The notes under the pieces were generated by a model. It had not been told where the DNA came from and ran no database searches. It was given only the letters and a program-made list of their open reading frames with translations. Both the position numbers and the translations under genes were made by a program. 64,000 nt of DNA from Chaenocephalus aceratus (lineage: Eukaryota > Chordata > Actinopteri > Perciformes > Channichthyidae): positions 20,785,883 to 20,849,882 of the forward strand of contig CM043790.1 of NCBI GenBank assembly GCA_023974075.1, in the 5' to 3' direction. Of the stretch, positions 9,505-18,865 are shown in pieces (position 1 is the first letter of the stretch; each line of letters starts with the position of its first letter).

Positions 9505-11459
9505 TTTACGTAATAAAAACAGAGCCAAGCTACTTGAATGGGATGTAACGTTTTTGATAATTAAGACAGAGTAGTGCGAAGATAAAAATATATAATGTAT
9601 ATATAGAATAAATGTGGTTTGATTAAGTTTGATATTTGTATTCTGTAACTCTTCGTGAAGAGTTAGATGAGAAGATCAATACCACAGTTAGTCAGGAAGT
9701 TAGCTTAGCATAAAGAATGGGAGCAGGGGGAAACAGCTATCCTGGCTGTGTCTGTTTGAAAATCCACCAAGCAGCAGCTCATTAACAAGTTGGAACTTGT
9801 TGGTTTCATATGTGCACACAAGAGACATTTAAAAATGACATTTTGTGATCCAAATTTTGAATAACTGTTTATGGCCGTTGGCAAACAGTTAAAAGGCAAT
9901 CATAAAATTACATAATCAGTAGATTAAACGTAATGAACCCCACAAAGTAATGTGAATTAAATTGCAAAAACTGATTTAAAAGTATCTAAAAAAACCTCTA
10001 ATCAATTAAATAATATTCCTGGAGGAGAAATATTGTATGCTCTACTTCTTCTGTATGAACATCTCATCACTGAATAGCGATCTCTATAACCCATAATAAT
10101 ACTTTGATGCATAGGTAAAAAAAACATGAGTGAATTTAAATATGCTGTCCGTACCATGATTCAACATGTGTTTACATTACAAGAAGCATGTCCAAGTGTG
10201 TCTGCCCCACTGCTCTACAAGGTCCAGTAACATATTACAACATCTTTGTTCTATGCCATTTTGGAAACATTACCAAGTGCTCAAGATGGTATTGTCAAAC
10301 AAACACAGTTAATTTCAGTACCAAAAGACCACCGCACTGATTGATAAAATAATAAACTCCTTATAGCTGCAGAACTAAAACACATGATTCATCATTTTAG
10401 TGATCCTCCTATATTTCTCTTTACTTGCCCGCTGGGGAGACTTTGTCTTCCCATTATAATTAGTATCAAGGCTCCCTCTGTGTAGAAGCCAGCCAGCAAG
10501 GGCACTCAGGGATAGTTGAGTCAATATGTCTTCTCTGCACTTTTTAATACAGAAGTGCGGACTGACTGACAAGTCATTTCAACAGGGCTTGGTTCCCAGA
10601 TTCCCATCCCCTTCTCAAAGTGCAGTCTCTTATGGAGGTAACTGACACAAAGCAGCTCCTCAACTTACCTTCAACACATTTTCAAGGACTGAGGGAAACT
10701 TACAAAACTGTAAGAAGCTGAAAAAATGTTTCACCCTTTTCACAGTAGCATGCATTAGTAATACAACTCTCAATTTTACAGTAGTTACTGACAGCTAAGA
10801 TGGTTTAAAATAGCTTTAAATGGATGTAGATGTCAAATATTATGATGGCAATTGGACACAATCATTCCAACGGTAAAGAAAATATCTCTCTGGTGCTGAG
10901 ACAGGTGGGGAAATTACAGTCTTAGATTGAACCCAAACTGTAAAATGCTATGGGGATGCAAATAAAATAAAATAAATATGTTGACTGGATAAAAACAAAT
11001 AATTTCCCACAAAAGCTTCAATTGTTACTTGACAAAAGGTAAGAAATATATTCTGCTCATCATTTGTTTCATAAACTAAAAATGGTGTGCATTTGTACCT
11101 AACTCTCAGTTTTTAAATCATCACAGCAGTTTCGGCTCTGAGGGCAACAGCCAGTATTTCTGGGGTTTTGGGTGAAGCCAGAGGATATCTGGGCCAAGAC
11201 TTCCTCTTGTCACAGTCAAATAAGCAACTAAAGATGCAAGAAAATAGTTTGAGTTGAGAGACTATGAGAGGATTGTGTATCTGCATTCATATGCAGATAT
11301 CTGTTTAGAGAGATTACAGACACTCGTAACCCAAATGCTAAAAAAACAATATTGCTTGAAAACCCTCTTTCAAAGGACTGTGCATAGCAGTGGTGCAATC
11401 CTTTCTCCTAAATACAGTGGCCTTAATTTGCTTTGTCAGATAGCTTACCTTTTGTCCTG
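9505..11459. other. Intergenic, nothing recognised
   Basis: AT-rich DNA without a supported gene, RNA or clear repeat. Confidence 0.4.
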
Positions 11460-11552
11460 CAAAGTGGAGCAGGTGGACCCAAATGTAGGAGACTGCAGGC
11501 AGCAGGAACAATAAACAGGAATGACTTTAAATCAGGCAAGGTAGAACTCCAT

Positions 11553-11649
<97 letters not shown>
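11553..11649 (+). repeat. (CA)n microsatellite, about 97 bp
   Basis: Uninterrupted CA dinucleotide repeat. Open frames across it (alternating Thr/His or Cys/Val) are artefacts. Confidence 0.95.
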
Positions 11650-11650
<1 letters not shown>

Positions 11651-11755
11651 ATGTATAAACATCACGTCAGGGGACATTGCATTGACTTACATGCACTTCC
11701 TGGATACTTCATAACCTTAACCATAACCAACACATGCCTAACCCTAACCCTTACC

Positions 11756-12812
11756 CAGGGGCGGTTCTAGGGGGGGCTAGGGGGGCCAGTGCCCCCTAAC
11801 ACTGACCTCTGACCCCCCTGTGGCCCCCCTAAAAATGAAAAGTGAAAAAAATGACAAATGTATGATTTATTACACGATGTATTGAATGACGGAATAGGCG
11901 GAACTAACGTTATTCGTCATTCTAGTCAGACCTATTAGAGCGGTGCACTCAGAACCCATTAGAGCGGTGCACTCACTTTCACTGTCCGGCTGAAGCGCGC
12001 GAAAAACAAACACTTTTCATCTCGGATCATCAGAGGCTGTTGCATCCAAGAAAGAGTGAAAGACTGATTGAAACCTACGTTTCGAGAGACTACCACGATA
12101 ATTGAAGGTGAGTTAAACTATTGTATCCGTGTAATTGTAGAGATGTAACTGTTCATTGCCTTTATTTTTATATAAATATTATATGGTGTTAGTGCAAAAA
12201 TTGTACTATAACTTAAAGGTGGGGTAGGTAGTTTTGGAGAAACCAGTTCGAGTGCGCTAGAATTTGAAAATACACAGCCGGAAAAAATCTTCCACTTCCT
12301 TACAGAGCCCCTCCTCCAACACACACGAACGTGCACATGACCAATGAGGGCACGAGATAAGTTTGTGCACAGATGGAAGGCTGACAGGCAGGTAGGCCAT
12401 CCAGTTACTTTAGCCGGGCCGGCTAAAATGATTGGTCGTGCTTTTTACAGCGCTACGGCTTCCACAGATGACATTTTGTTATGGATTTTTTGTCAAAGCA
12501 CTTAAGATATTCATTGCTATTGGGATGTTAAGAGCATTCCATGGAATATAACAAAAAGTGTATCTCGAGCCGGTTTCTCAAACTTACCTACCCCACCTTT
12601 AAGCTGAAGCTAACAGTAATAACTATAAGATATATCTGAAATAAATAAGTGTACTGAAACAAATACCAATAACTGTATTGCATTGTTTTCTAATGCGCAA
12701 TTACTTCATACTGTCTAGTTCTCTTTTTCGTCCTGCATTTATTGTGCCCCCCTCAGAAAATAACTGGCCCCCCAGTGGCCCCCCCAGTCAAATTGGTCTA
12801 GAACCGCCACTG
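11756..12812. mobile_element. Non-autonomous hAT with 8-bp target duplication (1057 bp)
   Basis: Ends are CAGGGGCGGTTCTAG and CTAGAACCGCCACTG. The identical octamer CCCTTACC flanks both sides (11748-11755 and 12813-12820). Runs of G and C just inside both ends (GGGGGGGCTAGGGGGG and CCCCCCAGTGGCCCCC) form a further imperfect inverted repeat. No transposase frame is present. It contains the TTAA-flanked MITE copy 2. Confidence 0.88.
12217..12598. mobile_element. TTAA-flanked MITE, copy 2 (382 bp)
   Basis: Second copy of the element at 1022-1402, in the same orientation and with the same AGGTGGGGTAGGT ends. It is flanked by TTAA at 12213-12216 and 12599-12602. By eye the two copies differ at only a few per cent of positions. 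It is nested inside the hAT at 11756-12812, so it moved after that hAT inserted. Confidence 0.82.
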
Positions 12813-13199
12813 CCCTTACCCTTAACCGTACCCTTACCCTAAACCTAACCAAGTCTTCACCCTAAAAGTAATGATTCCCCTCATGGGGACCTCCATGTTG
12901 TCCATAAGGGATGCGAGTCCCCACACGTGACTGTGTAAACAGATTTAGGTCCCCACGAGTATAGTAATGCTAGGCCGCCACACACGCACACGCACATGCA
13001 CACGCACATGCACACGCACACGCACGGAACAGGGACTAAACAGAAAACCACGACTTAAATACAAACTAATCAGATGAGGGGATGAAGTGCAGGTGCACAG
13101 GTGGCAGCAGGGCTAATGAGGACCAGGTGAAACTAATAAGGCCAGAGCATGCGATCAAATAGGAGGGAAAACCAAAGTCAAAGAAGACATGAAAGACGG

Positions 13200-13780
13200 T
13201 GGTTATATTTCAAAATAAAACTGGAAATAGATCATATTTGCTCAGCATTATGTATCGCATAGGGACATTGTTTAAGACAATATAAAGGATTAACAAGAGT
13301 AAACTCTGTAGAAGAGGTTGAAGTAGTCACCAGGATGTTCCTCATTTGCTTGTGGACTATTATTTTACGTTTTTCTATTTTGTAAACACTTGATTAAAAG
13401 CAGAGGAATCTGACTTATCTTCTAGTTTGCATATGTTAAAATAGTATTTCCTTACATTTACTACGAAGGTTTTAATATTTCCTCCGACATTGACACGCAT
13501 AATGTAATCCAGGCAGCATTACCTTCCCTTCAAAACATAGTTGCTATTGATAAATTGTGTAAGAACACAATTAGGAAACTAGGTTTTTCAGCAAGCATTG
13601 CGTAAAATTGTAAACTGGTAACCAGGCAGTGTCAGGAGAAAATAACTTAATGATACCATTGTATGCACTCTTTTATATTGTGTTACGACAAGTACTCCCT
13701 AGTGCCATTCATTTAAATCCATAGTGTGTGGTCTTGTACTTCTTGTTGCATTATATTCCCTTTATGGATTCAGTAAGGAA
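13200..13780. other. Intergenic, nothing recognised
   Basis: AT-rich unique-looking sequence immediately left of the DIRS-like element. The last bases before the element read CAGTAAGGAA. Confidence 0.4.
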
Positions 13781-13832
13781 AACTATAGGTTACTTACGTA
13801 ACCCCAGGTCTCAGAGTAACATGAAGTGAGAT

Positions 13833-14003
13833 GTCTCACTATGGGATGCGCCTCATCACGGAGCAAACAGAAGCATCAATCTCATTACGCCAATCCTGAT
13901 TGGCCGGTGATTCTTGACGTCAACGTCAGGGGAAATCACCCCCTATAAGTAGCCTGCGCCACGACGCATGCGTCATTCAAAATAAGCACCTCTTCTCGCT
14001 TCA
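13833..14003 (+). repeat. DIRS left inverted terminal repeat
   Basis: 171-bp arm beginning GTCTCACTATGGGATGCGCC. It is complementary to 18700-18865 with about one substitution and a 5-base insertion (AATAA-type) near its inner end. It contains two opposed CCAAT boxes, a TGACGTCA cyclic-AMP-response-type palindrome, a TATAAG box and the palindrome GACGCATGCGTC. Here it is the 3' end of the minus-strand element. Confidence 0.9.
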
Positions 14004-14026
14004 CCATAGAAAGGAGGGCCGTCTGG

Positions 14027-14123
14027 TGAGACATCTCACTTCATGTTACTCTGAGCCCTGGGGTTACGTAAGTAACCTATAGTTCTCATTCATAACACTC
14101 CGTTCGATGTCTCACTATGGGAT
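14027..14123 (+). repeat. DIRS internal complementary region
   Basis: 14027-14083 is the reverse complement of the element's outer left end (13781-13837), with one mismatch. 14078-14123 is the reverse complement of the outer right end (18850-18895). The two matches meet at the shared AACTAT core. In DIRS-1 such a region is used to template a full-length circular copy from a transcript lacking complete ends, and the junction marks the recombinase crossover site. It also contains the palindrome TTACGTAA. Confidence 0.9.
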
Positions 14124-14181
14124 ATTGTAGCTCCCGTATTGCCAGACGAGCTTATCTCGAAGATCACCGATCAACCAGAAT

Positions 14182-15351
14182 TTAACAGGTGGAGTCCCGA
14201 CTCAACAAGGTGCCCAGCACTGCTCGGGCCACGCTTGGAGCGGAGACGTCCAGCCTGTAAAAGCGGACAAAAGTGAGTGGCGAAGACCAGCTTGCCGCCG
14301 CACAGATATCCTGGATGGAAACACCCTTGAACAAAGCCCAGGATGTAGCCAGGCCCCGAGTCGAGTGAGCCCGCAGACCCAAAGGTGCTTGCAGATTCTG
14401 ACTCGTATAGGCCAAAGCAATCGCCTCCACGATCCAGTGGGATAGTCGTTGCTTAGTAACAGGCTTACCCTTGTGAGGTTTAGCCCAGGACACGAAGAGT
14501 TGGTCATTAAGACGAAGCTCTTTTGATCTGTCCATATATGTGTGCAAAGCCCGGACTGGACACAACAGATCCTGCTGCTGCTCCCCGGAGGAAACCAGCT
14601 GCGGAGGAAATGCCTCAATGTCAATCGGGGTACACGAACCAACCACCTTTGGTGTAAAGGCAGGGTTGGGTTTCAACAACACTCTCGTTTGCCCTGGGGC
14701 GAACTGAGTGCATGAGGGATGTACAGACAGTGCATGGATATCACTGACCCGTTTAGCGGATGCCAGGGCCAGTAACAGCACTGTCTTGAGTGACAGATGT
14801 TTCATGTCAGCTCCCTCCAGGGGTTCAAATGGGGTCATTTTGAGCCCATTTAAAACCACTGCCAGGTCCCATAAGGGCACCAGCGACCTGGAGACAGGGA
14901 GGAGCCTGCGCGCTCCCTTCATAAAACGGCAAACCAAAGGATGTTGGCTAGCCGTATTACCCTCAAAGCCCACATGGCATGCAGCAATAGCAGCCAGGTA
15001 CACCTTGATCGTGGAAAAAGCTCTGTGTTTATCGATCAAGTCCTGTAGGAATGATAAAATCACCCCGACAGGACATTGAAAAGAGATGTGTCCTTCTTGA
15101 AGGCACCACTCCTCAAACACCCTCCACTTACAGTCGTAAAGAGACCTGGTGGAGGAATCTCTCGCACTCTGAATAGTGTTTATCACCTTCTGAGGGAGTC
15201 CCACTGTATTCAGATTGTACCACTCACGGGTCAGGCCCATAGTGCCCCGCGCTCTGGGCGTGGGTGAAGGATCGCCCCCCCCCGCCTGAGACAATCTGTC
15301 CCTGCGTGGTGGGAGCTGCCACGGCTGCCCGCACAACAGCAGATATATCAC
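14182..15351 (-). CDS. DIRS tyrosine recombinase, intact open frame
   Basis: Integrase of the DIRS element, expected to insert circular double-stranded DNA copies without target duplication. The 389-residue open frame starts at a non-ATG codon because it is the downstream part of a longer RNase H-recombinase frame; its first ATG is residue 38 (MGLTREWY). An N-terminal SAM-like core-binding part (about 55-155, STRSLYDCKWRVFEEWC) precedes the catalytic domain. The catalytic set is visible: R201 (ASAKRVSD), H329 and R332 (AHSTRG), a W355 in the usual second-His position (AASWSS), and the nucleophile Y365 (FVRFYRL). All key residues and the frame are preserved, so the protein could be active. The first 37 residues match the RNase H-to-recombinase linker typical of fish DIRS elements. 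Confidence 0.85.
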   Translation of the reverse strand: MIYLLLCGQPWQLPPRRDRLSQAGGGDPSPTPRARGTMGLTREWYNLNTVGLPQKVINTIQSARDSSTRSLYDCKWRVFEEWCLQEGHISFQCPVGVILSFLQDLIDKHRAFSTIKVYLAAIAACHVGFEGNTASQHPLVCRFMKGARRLLPVSRSLVPLWDLAVVLNGLKMTPFEPLEGADMKHLSLKTVLLLALASAKRVSDIHALSVHPSCTQFAPGQTRVLLKPNPAFTPKVVGSCTPIDIEAFPPQLVSSGEQQQDLLCPVRALHTYMDRSKELRLNDQLFVSWAKPHKGKPVTKQRLSHWIVEAIALAYTSQNLQAPLGLRAHSTRGLATSWALFKGVSIQDICAAASWSSPLTFVRFYRLDVSAPSVARAVLGTLLSRDSTC

Positions 15352-15543
15352 CGCCAGCCCGTATATTGCGGGCTAGGGTGGAAACATCAGAGTAAGTGTG
15401 TGGCGTTGCTCTTTCACTCTGGCCGGAGTTAAGGGGAACAGAACCAGGGGTGGGAACGTGTACAGAGGACCCGGAGGTCAATCGTGTACGAGTGCGTCCC
15501 CGCCTAACGGTGCGTTTAAATCGTGCATTAAAGAGAACAGCTG

Positions 15544-16173
15544 TCATTGAGCATTTTCTCCTTTTGCGAACAGACTTAACGCGGCTCCGCCGTAACGCAC
15601 CCACAGCGGACTCCCGATCCTTGGATGAGGAGTCCAGTCTGCATAGAGTGGTGCACCTTTTGACAGTAATTCTGTCCCGAGGTACATAACTCCCGGTACC
15701 TGTGTCGCTCTCAGAGAGAGGAGACGTCTGCCGCTCCAAGGGATCAGTTTGTGTGCCAGTGTGTGTGACTGGAGACAACGCAACCTCCCCTGGCGGTTCA
15801 TACACGATATCGTGTTGTCTATCCTCACGGGGACATGAAGTCCTCTGAGAGAAGGCAGGAAGCATTTTTGGGTGGGGAACACCGCTAAAAGCTCCGGGTA
15901 ATTTACACGTGCCCGCTGGAAGTCTCCGTTCTAGAGACCTCTCACCGGGCGACCCTCGTAAGTCCCCTGTCAGCCCGTCTGACCTGCGTCCGTGGTGACC
16001 ACCTTCCGTGAAAGGACTGCACCCGTAGGCGCGTCCCACACTGGAAAAGTCGGGTGTAGTGCCACTACGCATTTCATAATCACCAAAACTCTCCGTAAGC
16101 CGTGGCGTTCGGGGTTTAGTTTTATTATGAGGCCCATGTTGAGCGGGTGCTTTACGAGGACATTTTCCTCCAT
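15544..16173 (-). pseudogene. DIRS RNase H domain, frameshifted
   Basis: Reading the minus strand in shifting frames recovers an RNase H domain in the correct order. 16173-15970 ends with VVTTDAGQTG, carrying the first catalytic Asp. After a frameshift and a stop near 15930, NYPELLAVF and then LPSLRGLHVPVRIDNTISC appear (15882 onward), followed by LLSLRATQVPGVMYLGTELL and PLWVRYGGAALSLFA. The linker to the recombinase continues with at least three stops between 15540 and 15351. The upstream reverse transcriptase with its active-site DD is absent. The break between RNase H and the gag-like repeat region lies at about 16180-16320. Confidence 0.65.
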
Positions 16174-16318
16174 AATCTGACTCCGCTCGGTGGGCTTTAT
16201 AGATAAAACCCTTCTTTCTAGGAGAGAGAGAACCTTTCTCTCCAGAATGTGGGTTGAATCTCTCTGGGTTTGTGAAAACAGATAAATTATAACTGTTTTG
16301 AGAAGCCCAGGCAGACAT

Positions 16319-17603
16319 CGTGAGTATCTCCTGCTGTATGCTCCTTAGAGCCAGCTGGGATGTCACTCTTATGGCTCCGACCGGCACTGCGCATGTGCGT
16401 GACGGAGGTGCCTTTACAGCTCCAGCCGGTACTGCGCATGTGCGTGACGGAGGTGCCCTCACGGCTCCAGTCGGCACTGCGCCTGCGCGTGCCGGTGGTG
16501 CCCTTAAAGCCCCGGCCAGCACTGCGCATGTGTGTGGCGGTGGCTTCACGGACCCGTCAATAATCCGTCCTTTGAGAGATGCCGTAGCTGCTCTTGAAAG
16601 GGGAAGGATTGACGGGCCGTTCTTTACAGCTCTAGCCGACACTGCGTACGCACGTGGCGGTAGTGCCCTTAAAGCCCCAACCGGCACTGCGCATGCGCGT
16701 GGCGCCTTCACAGACCCGTTTATTATCCGCCTTTTGAGAGAGGCCGTAGCCGCTCTCAAAAGGGGATTTATGGTTAACGGACTGTTTATTGTCTTTCTTT
16801 TCATTTTTTTGAGCTGCGCCCTTGGCCGGAGCCTGGATGCGTCAGCGGGAAATGGTTTATTCAGACAGAAAGATGTGACATGTGTTTTATGCGGACTTGA
16901 GGATGACGTTGAGGCATCTCTCGAGGCGGCGGGAACACATTCACGGAGGGGAGAAGGAGGGGCTGTCACGCCGCTCGCTTCTTCTTCCTCGACTGCTGGC
17001 CGAAATTCTGGGTTGGCTGAGCCTGAGCTGCAGCCGGAACCGGAGATTTTCTCGGCCAACTTGCCCTCGTCTCCAGCCTGGGCTGGGGACTCGGGATGGG
17101 CTGCGACCTCTGCGTCTTCGGTGTTTTAAACCGAGCAGAGTTCGAGGCAGCTTGGGTGTCGTGAGTATCTCCTGCTGCATGCTCCTTAGAGCCAGCTGAG
17201 ATGTCACGCTGACAGCTCCAGCCGGCACTGCGTGTGGCGGTGGTGCCTTCACAGACCCGTCAATAATCCGCCTTTTGAGAGATGCCGTTGCTGCTCTCAA
17301 AAGGGGAGAAAATTGGTTTTATTGATTTTCTATTCATTTTTCTGAGCTGCGCCCTCGGCCCTCGGCCTGGATGCGTCAGCGGCAAATGTTTAATGACAGA
17401 GGAATCAACCAACGTGTGACATGTGTTTGTGCGGACTTGAGGATGGCGTTTAGGCATCTCTCGAGGCGGCTGGAACACATTCACGGAGGGGAGAAGGAGG
17501 GAATGTCACGCCGCTCACTTCTTCTTCCTCGACTGCTGGCCGAAATTCTGGGTTGGCTGAGCCTGAGCTGCAGCCGGAACCGGAGATTTTCTCGGCCAAC
17601 TTG
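16319..17603 (-). repeat. Large tandem duplication within the gag-like region
   Basis: Copy A (16319 to about 17060) and copy B (17159 to about 17603) both begin GTGAGTATCTCCTGCTG and both end GATTTTCTCGGCCAACTTG. They share long near-identical stretches, for example around 16922 and 17462 (ACATTCACGGAGGGGAGAAG). Copy A is about 300 bp longer because of internal 45-bp repeats and an additional internal repeat of a GTCAATAATCCG...TTGAGAGA...CTCAAAAGG block. The duplication disrupts any single continuous gag frame. Confidence 0.8.
16381..16560 (-). repeat. 45-bp minisatellite coding 15-residue repeats
   Basis: Four copies with starts at 16381, 16426, 16471 and 16516, each containing ACTGCGCATGTGCG or a close variant. 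The 45-bp period equals 15 codons, so on the minus strand it encodes PPSRTCAVPAGAVKA-type repeats without shifting frame. Further diverged units lie at about 16625-16715. Each unit carries a palindromic TGCGCATGTGCG motif similar to the binding site of the vertebrate factor NRF1. Confidence 0.85.
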
Positions 17604-17604
17604 T

Positions 17605-18399
17605 CTAGTCTGGCCGCAGCGCGCTGACACACGGCTTGTAGGTCCATACTGAGACAGGGCGAAGCTGGTGTGCTATCGCCGAGAGAGCAGCCATCGCTCC
17701 CGGCTTTGCAGCCTGAGCTGGTGACACGAAGACGTCGTCTTCTTGCTCATCCGAGTCAGACAGGAGGAACTCAGAGGTGTACTCTTCGTCCTCCATGTAG
17801 TCTAACTCCAGGACATCTTCGTGTGAAACCATGGTGAGGTCCAGTCGGGAGCCCCAGCTTGGTATAGCGTGGGGCCCCGTTCCCGCGTTTCTTGCCGCCA
17901 CCGGATCTCGGCCTGATATGGCGCGGGATTCCGGTTCTGCGGGTGCCGCTGTCGGTGAGCCCCAGACCGCAGTGAGGGGCTCCATCTCTGCGGCAGACGT
18001 CCCCGTGTCTTGATTGCCGGTCGGCGGATCAGTGGACATGAGGCGGTCCCGTTCCGACAGGTTAACTTGTTGCGCTAACCTTCGGTGGAGGCTCTTCACG
18101 GTGAGGCGGGCACAATGTCCGCACGAGCCGGGGTTGTCGATGGCCTCCTGGGCGTGTTCCAGCCCGAGGCAGGACGAACAGATCTGGTGTGAGTCTGTGC
18201 CTGACACTTTCAACCCGCAACCGCAGCGCCGAGCCTCCGAGTTCCTGACTCCTCTAGTGTGAGGGGGAGAGGCATCCATCTCGTTCGCCGTGAGGCGTGG
18301 AGAGGGTCCGCTCATGACAGGTACGTTCGAGAAAAAAATGTTTATCGATCTGTCTTTAATCCGAGGGAAAAAAGGATAGCGTGGGTCTTTTTCTCTCAA
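17605..18399 (-). CDS. DIRS gag-like ORF1
   Basis: 264-residue frame at the 5' side of the element, in the position where DIRS elements encode a Gag-like protein. Residues about 57-95 hold paired cysteines and histidines (CGCGL, ICSSCLGLEH, CGHCARL) that look like a zinc-binding module. The middle is Pro/Thr/Ala-rich. Residues about 185-225 are strongly acidic (ELDYMEDEEYTSEFLLSDSD). The first codons may be upstream of the real start; the internal MSGPSPRL near residue 29 is a good alternative. The frame ends at the edge of duplication copy B. Assignment is by position and composition. Confidence 0.55.
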   Translation of the reverse strand: MREKDPRYPFFPRIKDRSINIFFSNVPVMSGPSPRLTANEMDASPPHTRGVRNSEARRCGCGLKVSGTDSHQICSSCLGLEHAQEAIDNPGSCGHCARLTVKSLHRRLAQQVNLSERDRLMSTDPPTGNQDTGTSAAEMEPLTAVWGSPTAAPAEPESRAISGRDPVAARNAGTGPHAIPSWGSRLDLTMVSHEDVLELDYMEDEEYTSEFLLSDSDEQEDDVFVSPAQAAKPGAMAALSAIAHQLRPVSVWTYKPCVSALRPD

Positions 18400-18699
18400 G
18401 GATATTACCTGGTATGGTAATATTCCTGTAATCCTTTTCTCCTCCGTGGAAGAGAGAAGAAAAAAGTGTCCTCGCTACCGTGGTGTCGGCAGTGAGGGGA
18501 AAAACTCAAGTTAGCGACTGGTGTGTTGCTAACTTGAAGTCAAAACCTTACCTTACTCCAGAGGAAGAACGGCGAGGTTGACTATAATACTCTTCTGTGA
18601 GAGAATCGGGTAGCCGGCTAACGCCCGTCGACCGAAAATTAGCTTTGGGTTCAGTCTGTGGACTGTTAAGCTAGCCCGGCTACCGTTCGAGATGTGCTC
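18400..18699 (-). other. DIRS 5' leader
   Basis: Sequence between the right inverted repeat and the gag-like frame. It is rich in short palindromes (AATATTACC/GGTAATATT near 18400-18425; GCTAGCCCGGC/GCCGGCTAAC). It is probably the transcribed 5' leader of the element. Confidence 0.4.
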
Positions 18700-18865
18700 T
18701 GAAGCGAGAAGAGGTGTTTGAATGACGCATGCGTCGTGGCGCAGGCTACTTATAGGGGGTGATTTCCCCTGACGTTGACGTCAAGAATCACCGGCCAATC
18801 AGGATTGGCGTAATGAGATTGATGCTTCTGTTTGCTCCGCGATGAGGCGCATCCCATAGTGAGAC
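18700..18865 (+). repeat. DIRS right inverted terminal repeat
   Basis: 166-bp arm complementary to 13833-14003, forming the 5' end of the minus-strand element. Outside it, 18866-18895 (ending GTTATGAATGAGAACTAT with the shared core) has its complement in the internal region at 14078-14113 or so. Confidence 0.9.
18749..18808 (-). promoter_or_regulatory. Candidate DIRS promoter in the 5' inverted repeat
   Basis: Read on the minus strand from upstream to downstream: a CCAAT box (complement of ATTGG, 18804-18808), an inverted CCAAT (18795-18799), the full palindrome TGACGTCA (18776-18783) and a TATAAG box (18749-18754). This spacing suits RNA polymerase II initiation about 25-30 bases downstream, near 18720. 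The palindrome GACGCATGCGTC lies at the expected start. The same set exists in the left repeat, pointing out of the element. Promoter function is inferred. Confidence 0.55.

Larger units (their letters stand above)
11700..12985. repeat. Degenerate CCCTAA-rich dispersed repeat, interrupted
   Basis: The left part (about 11715-11755) and right part (12813-12860) contain scattered CCTAACCC, CTTACC and CCTAAACC units. Blocks rich in GTCCCCAC and ending GTATAGTAATGC follow at 12870-12983. The left and right parts were one sequence before the hAT at 11756-12812 inserted. The units resemble the vertebrate telomere repeat but are irregular, so this is an interstitial dispersed repeat and not a telomere. 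Confidence 0.5.
11460..13195. repeat. Composite dispersed-repeat block
   Basis: Outer sequences at 11460-11552 (GTGGAGCAGGTGGACCCAAA...) and 13020-13195 (ACAGGGACTAAACAGAAAAC...) read like the two sides of one dispersed fish repeat split by later material. The material between them is a CA microsatellite, a repeat rich in degenerate CCCTAA, a hAT element with a nested MITE, and a second CA/CACG-rich stretch. No coding region was found. Family names cannot be assigned by eye. Confidence 0.4.
15224..17059 (-). other. 611-codon open frame of doubtful coding value
   Basis: A long open frame that overlaps the recombinase frame by 128 bases. Its N-terminal half (17059 to about 16320) contains 15-residue repeats of the form PPSRTCAVPAGAVKA that come from a 45-bp DNA repeat. 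Its C-terminal half runs through the RNase H region in the wrong frame for much of its length; the recognisable RNase H text lies in other frames. I read it as partly a gag-like repeat region and partly a chance open frame created by GC-rich composition and frameshifts. No reverse transcriptase motif (such as a DD pair) is visible. Confidence 0.35.

Noticed and set aside
11423..11714. Open frames across the CA microsatellite
   Set aside because: Simple-repeat translation with no domain or codon evidence.
11715..12860. Telomere or chromosome-end sequence
   Set aside because: CCCTAA units are irregular and embedded in interspersed repeats with unique DNA on both sides.
13833..13850. CACTATG at the DIRS ends, resembling the heptamer of RAG-type transposons
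   Set aside because: No nonamer or 5-bp target duplication, and the element clearly encodes a tyrosine recombinase. The match is coincidental.
16320..17129. 269-codon + strand frame rich in Ala/Gly/Thr
   Set aside because: It is antisense to the DIRS gag-like repeats and arises from the 45-bp minisatellite and GC-rich composition.
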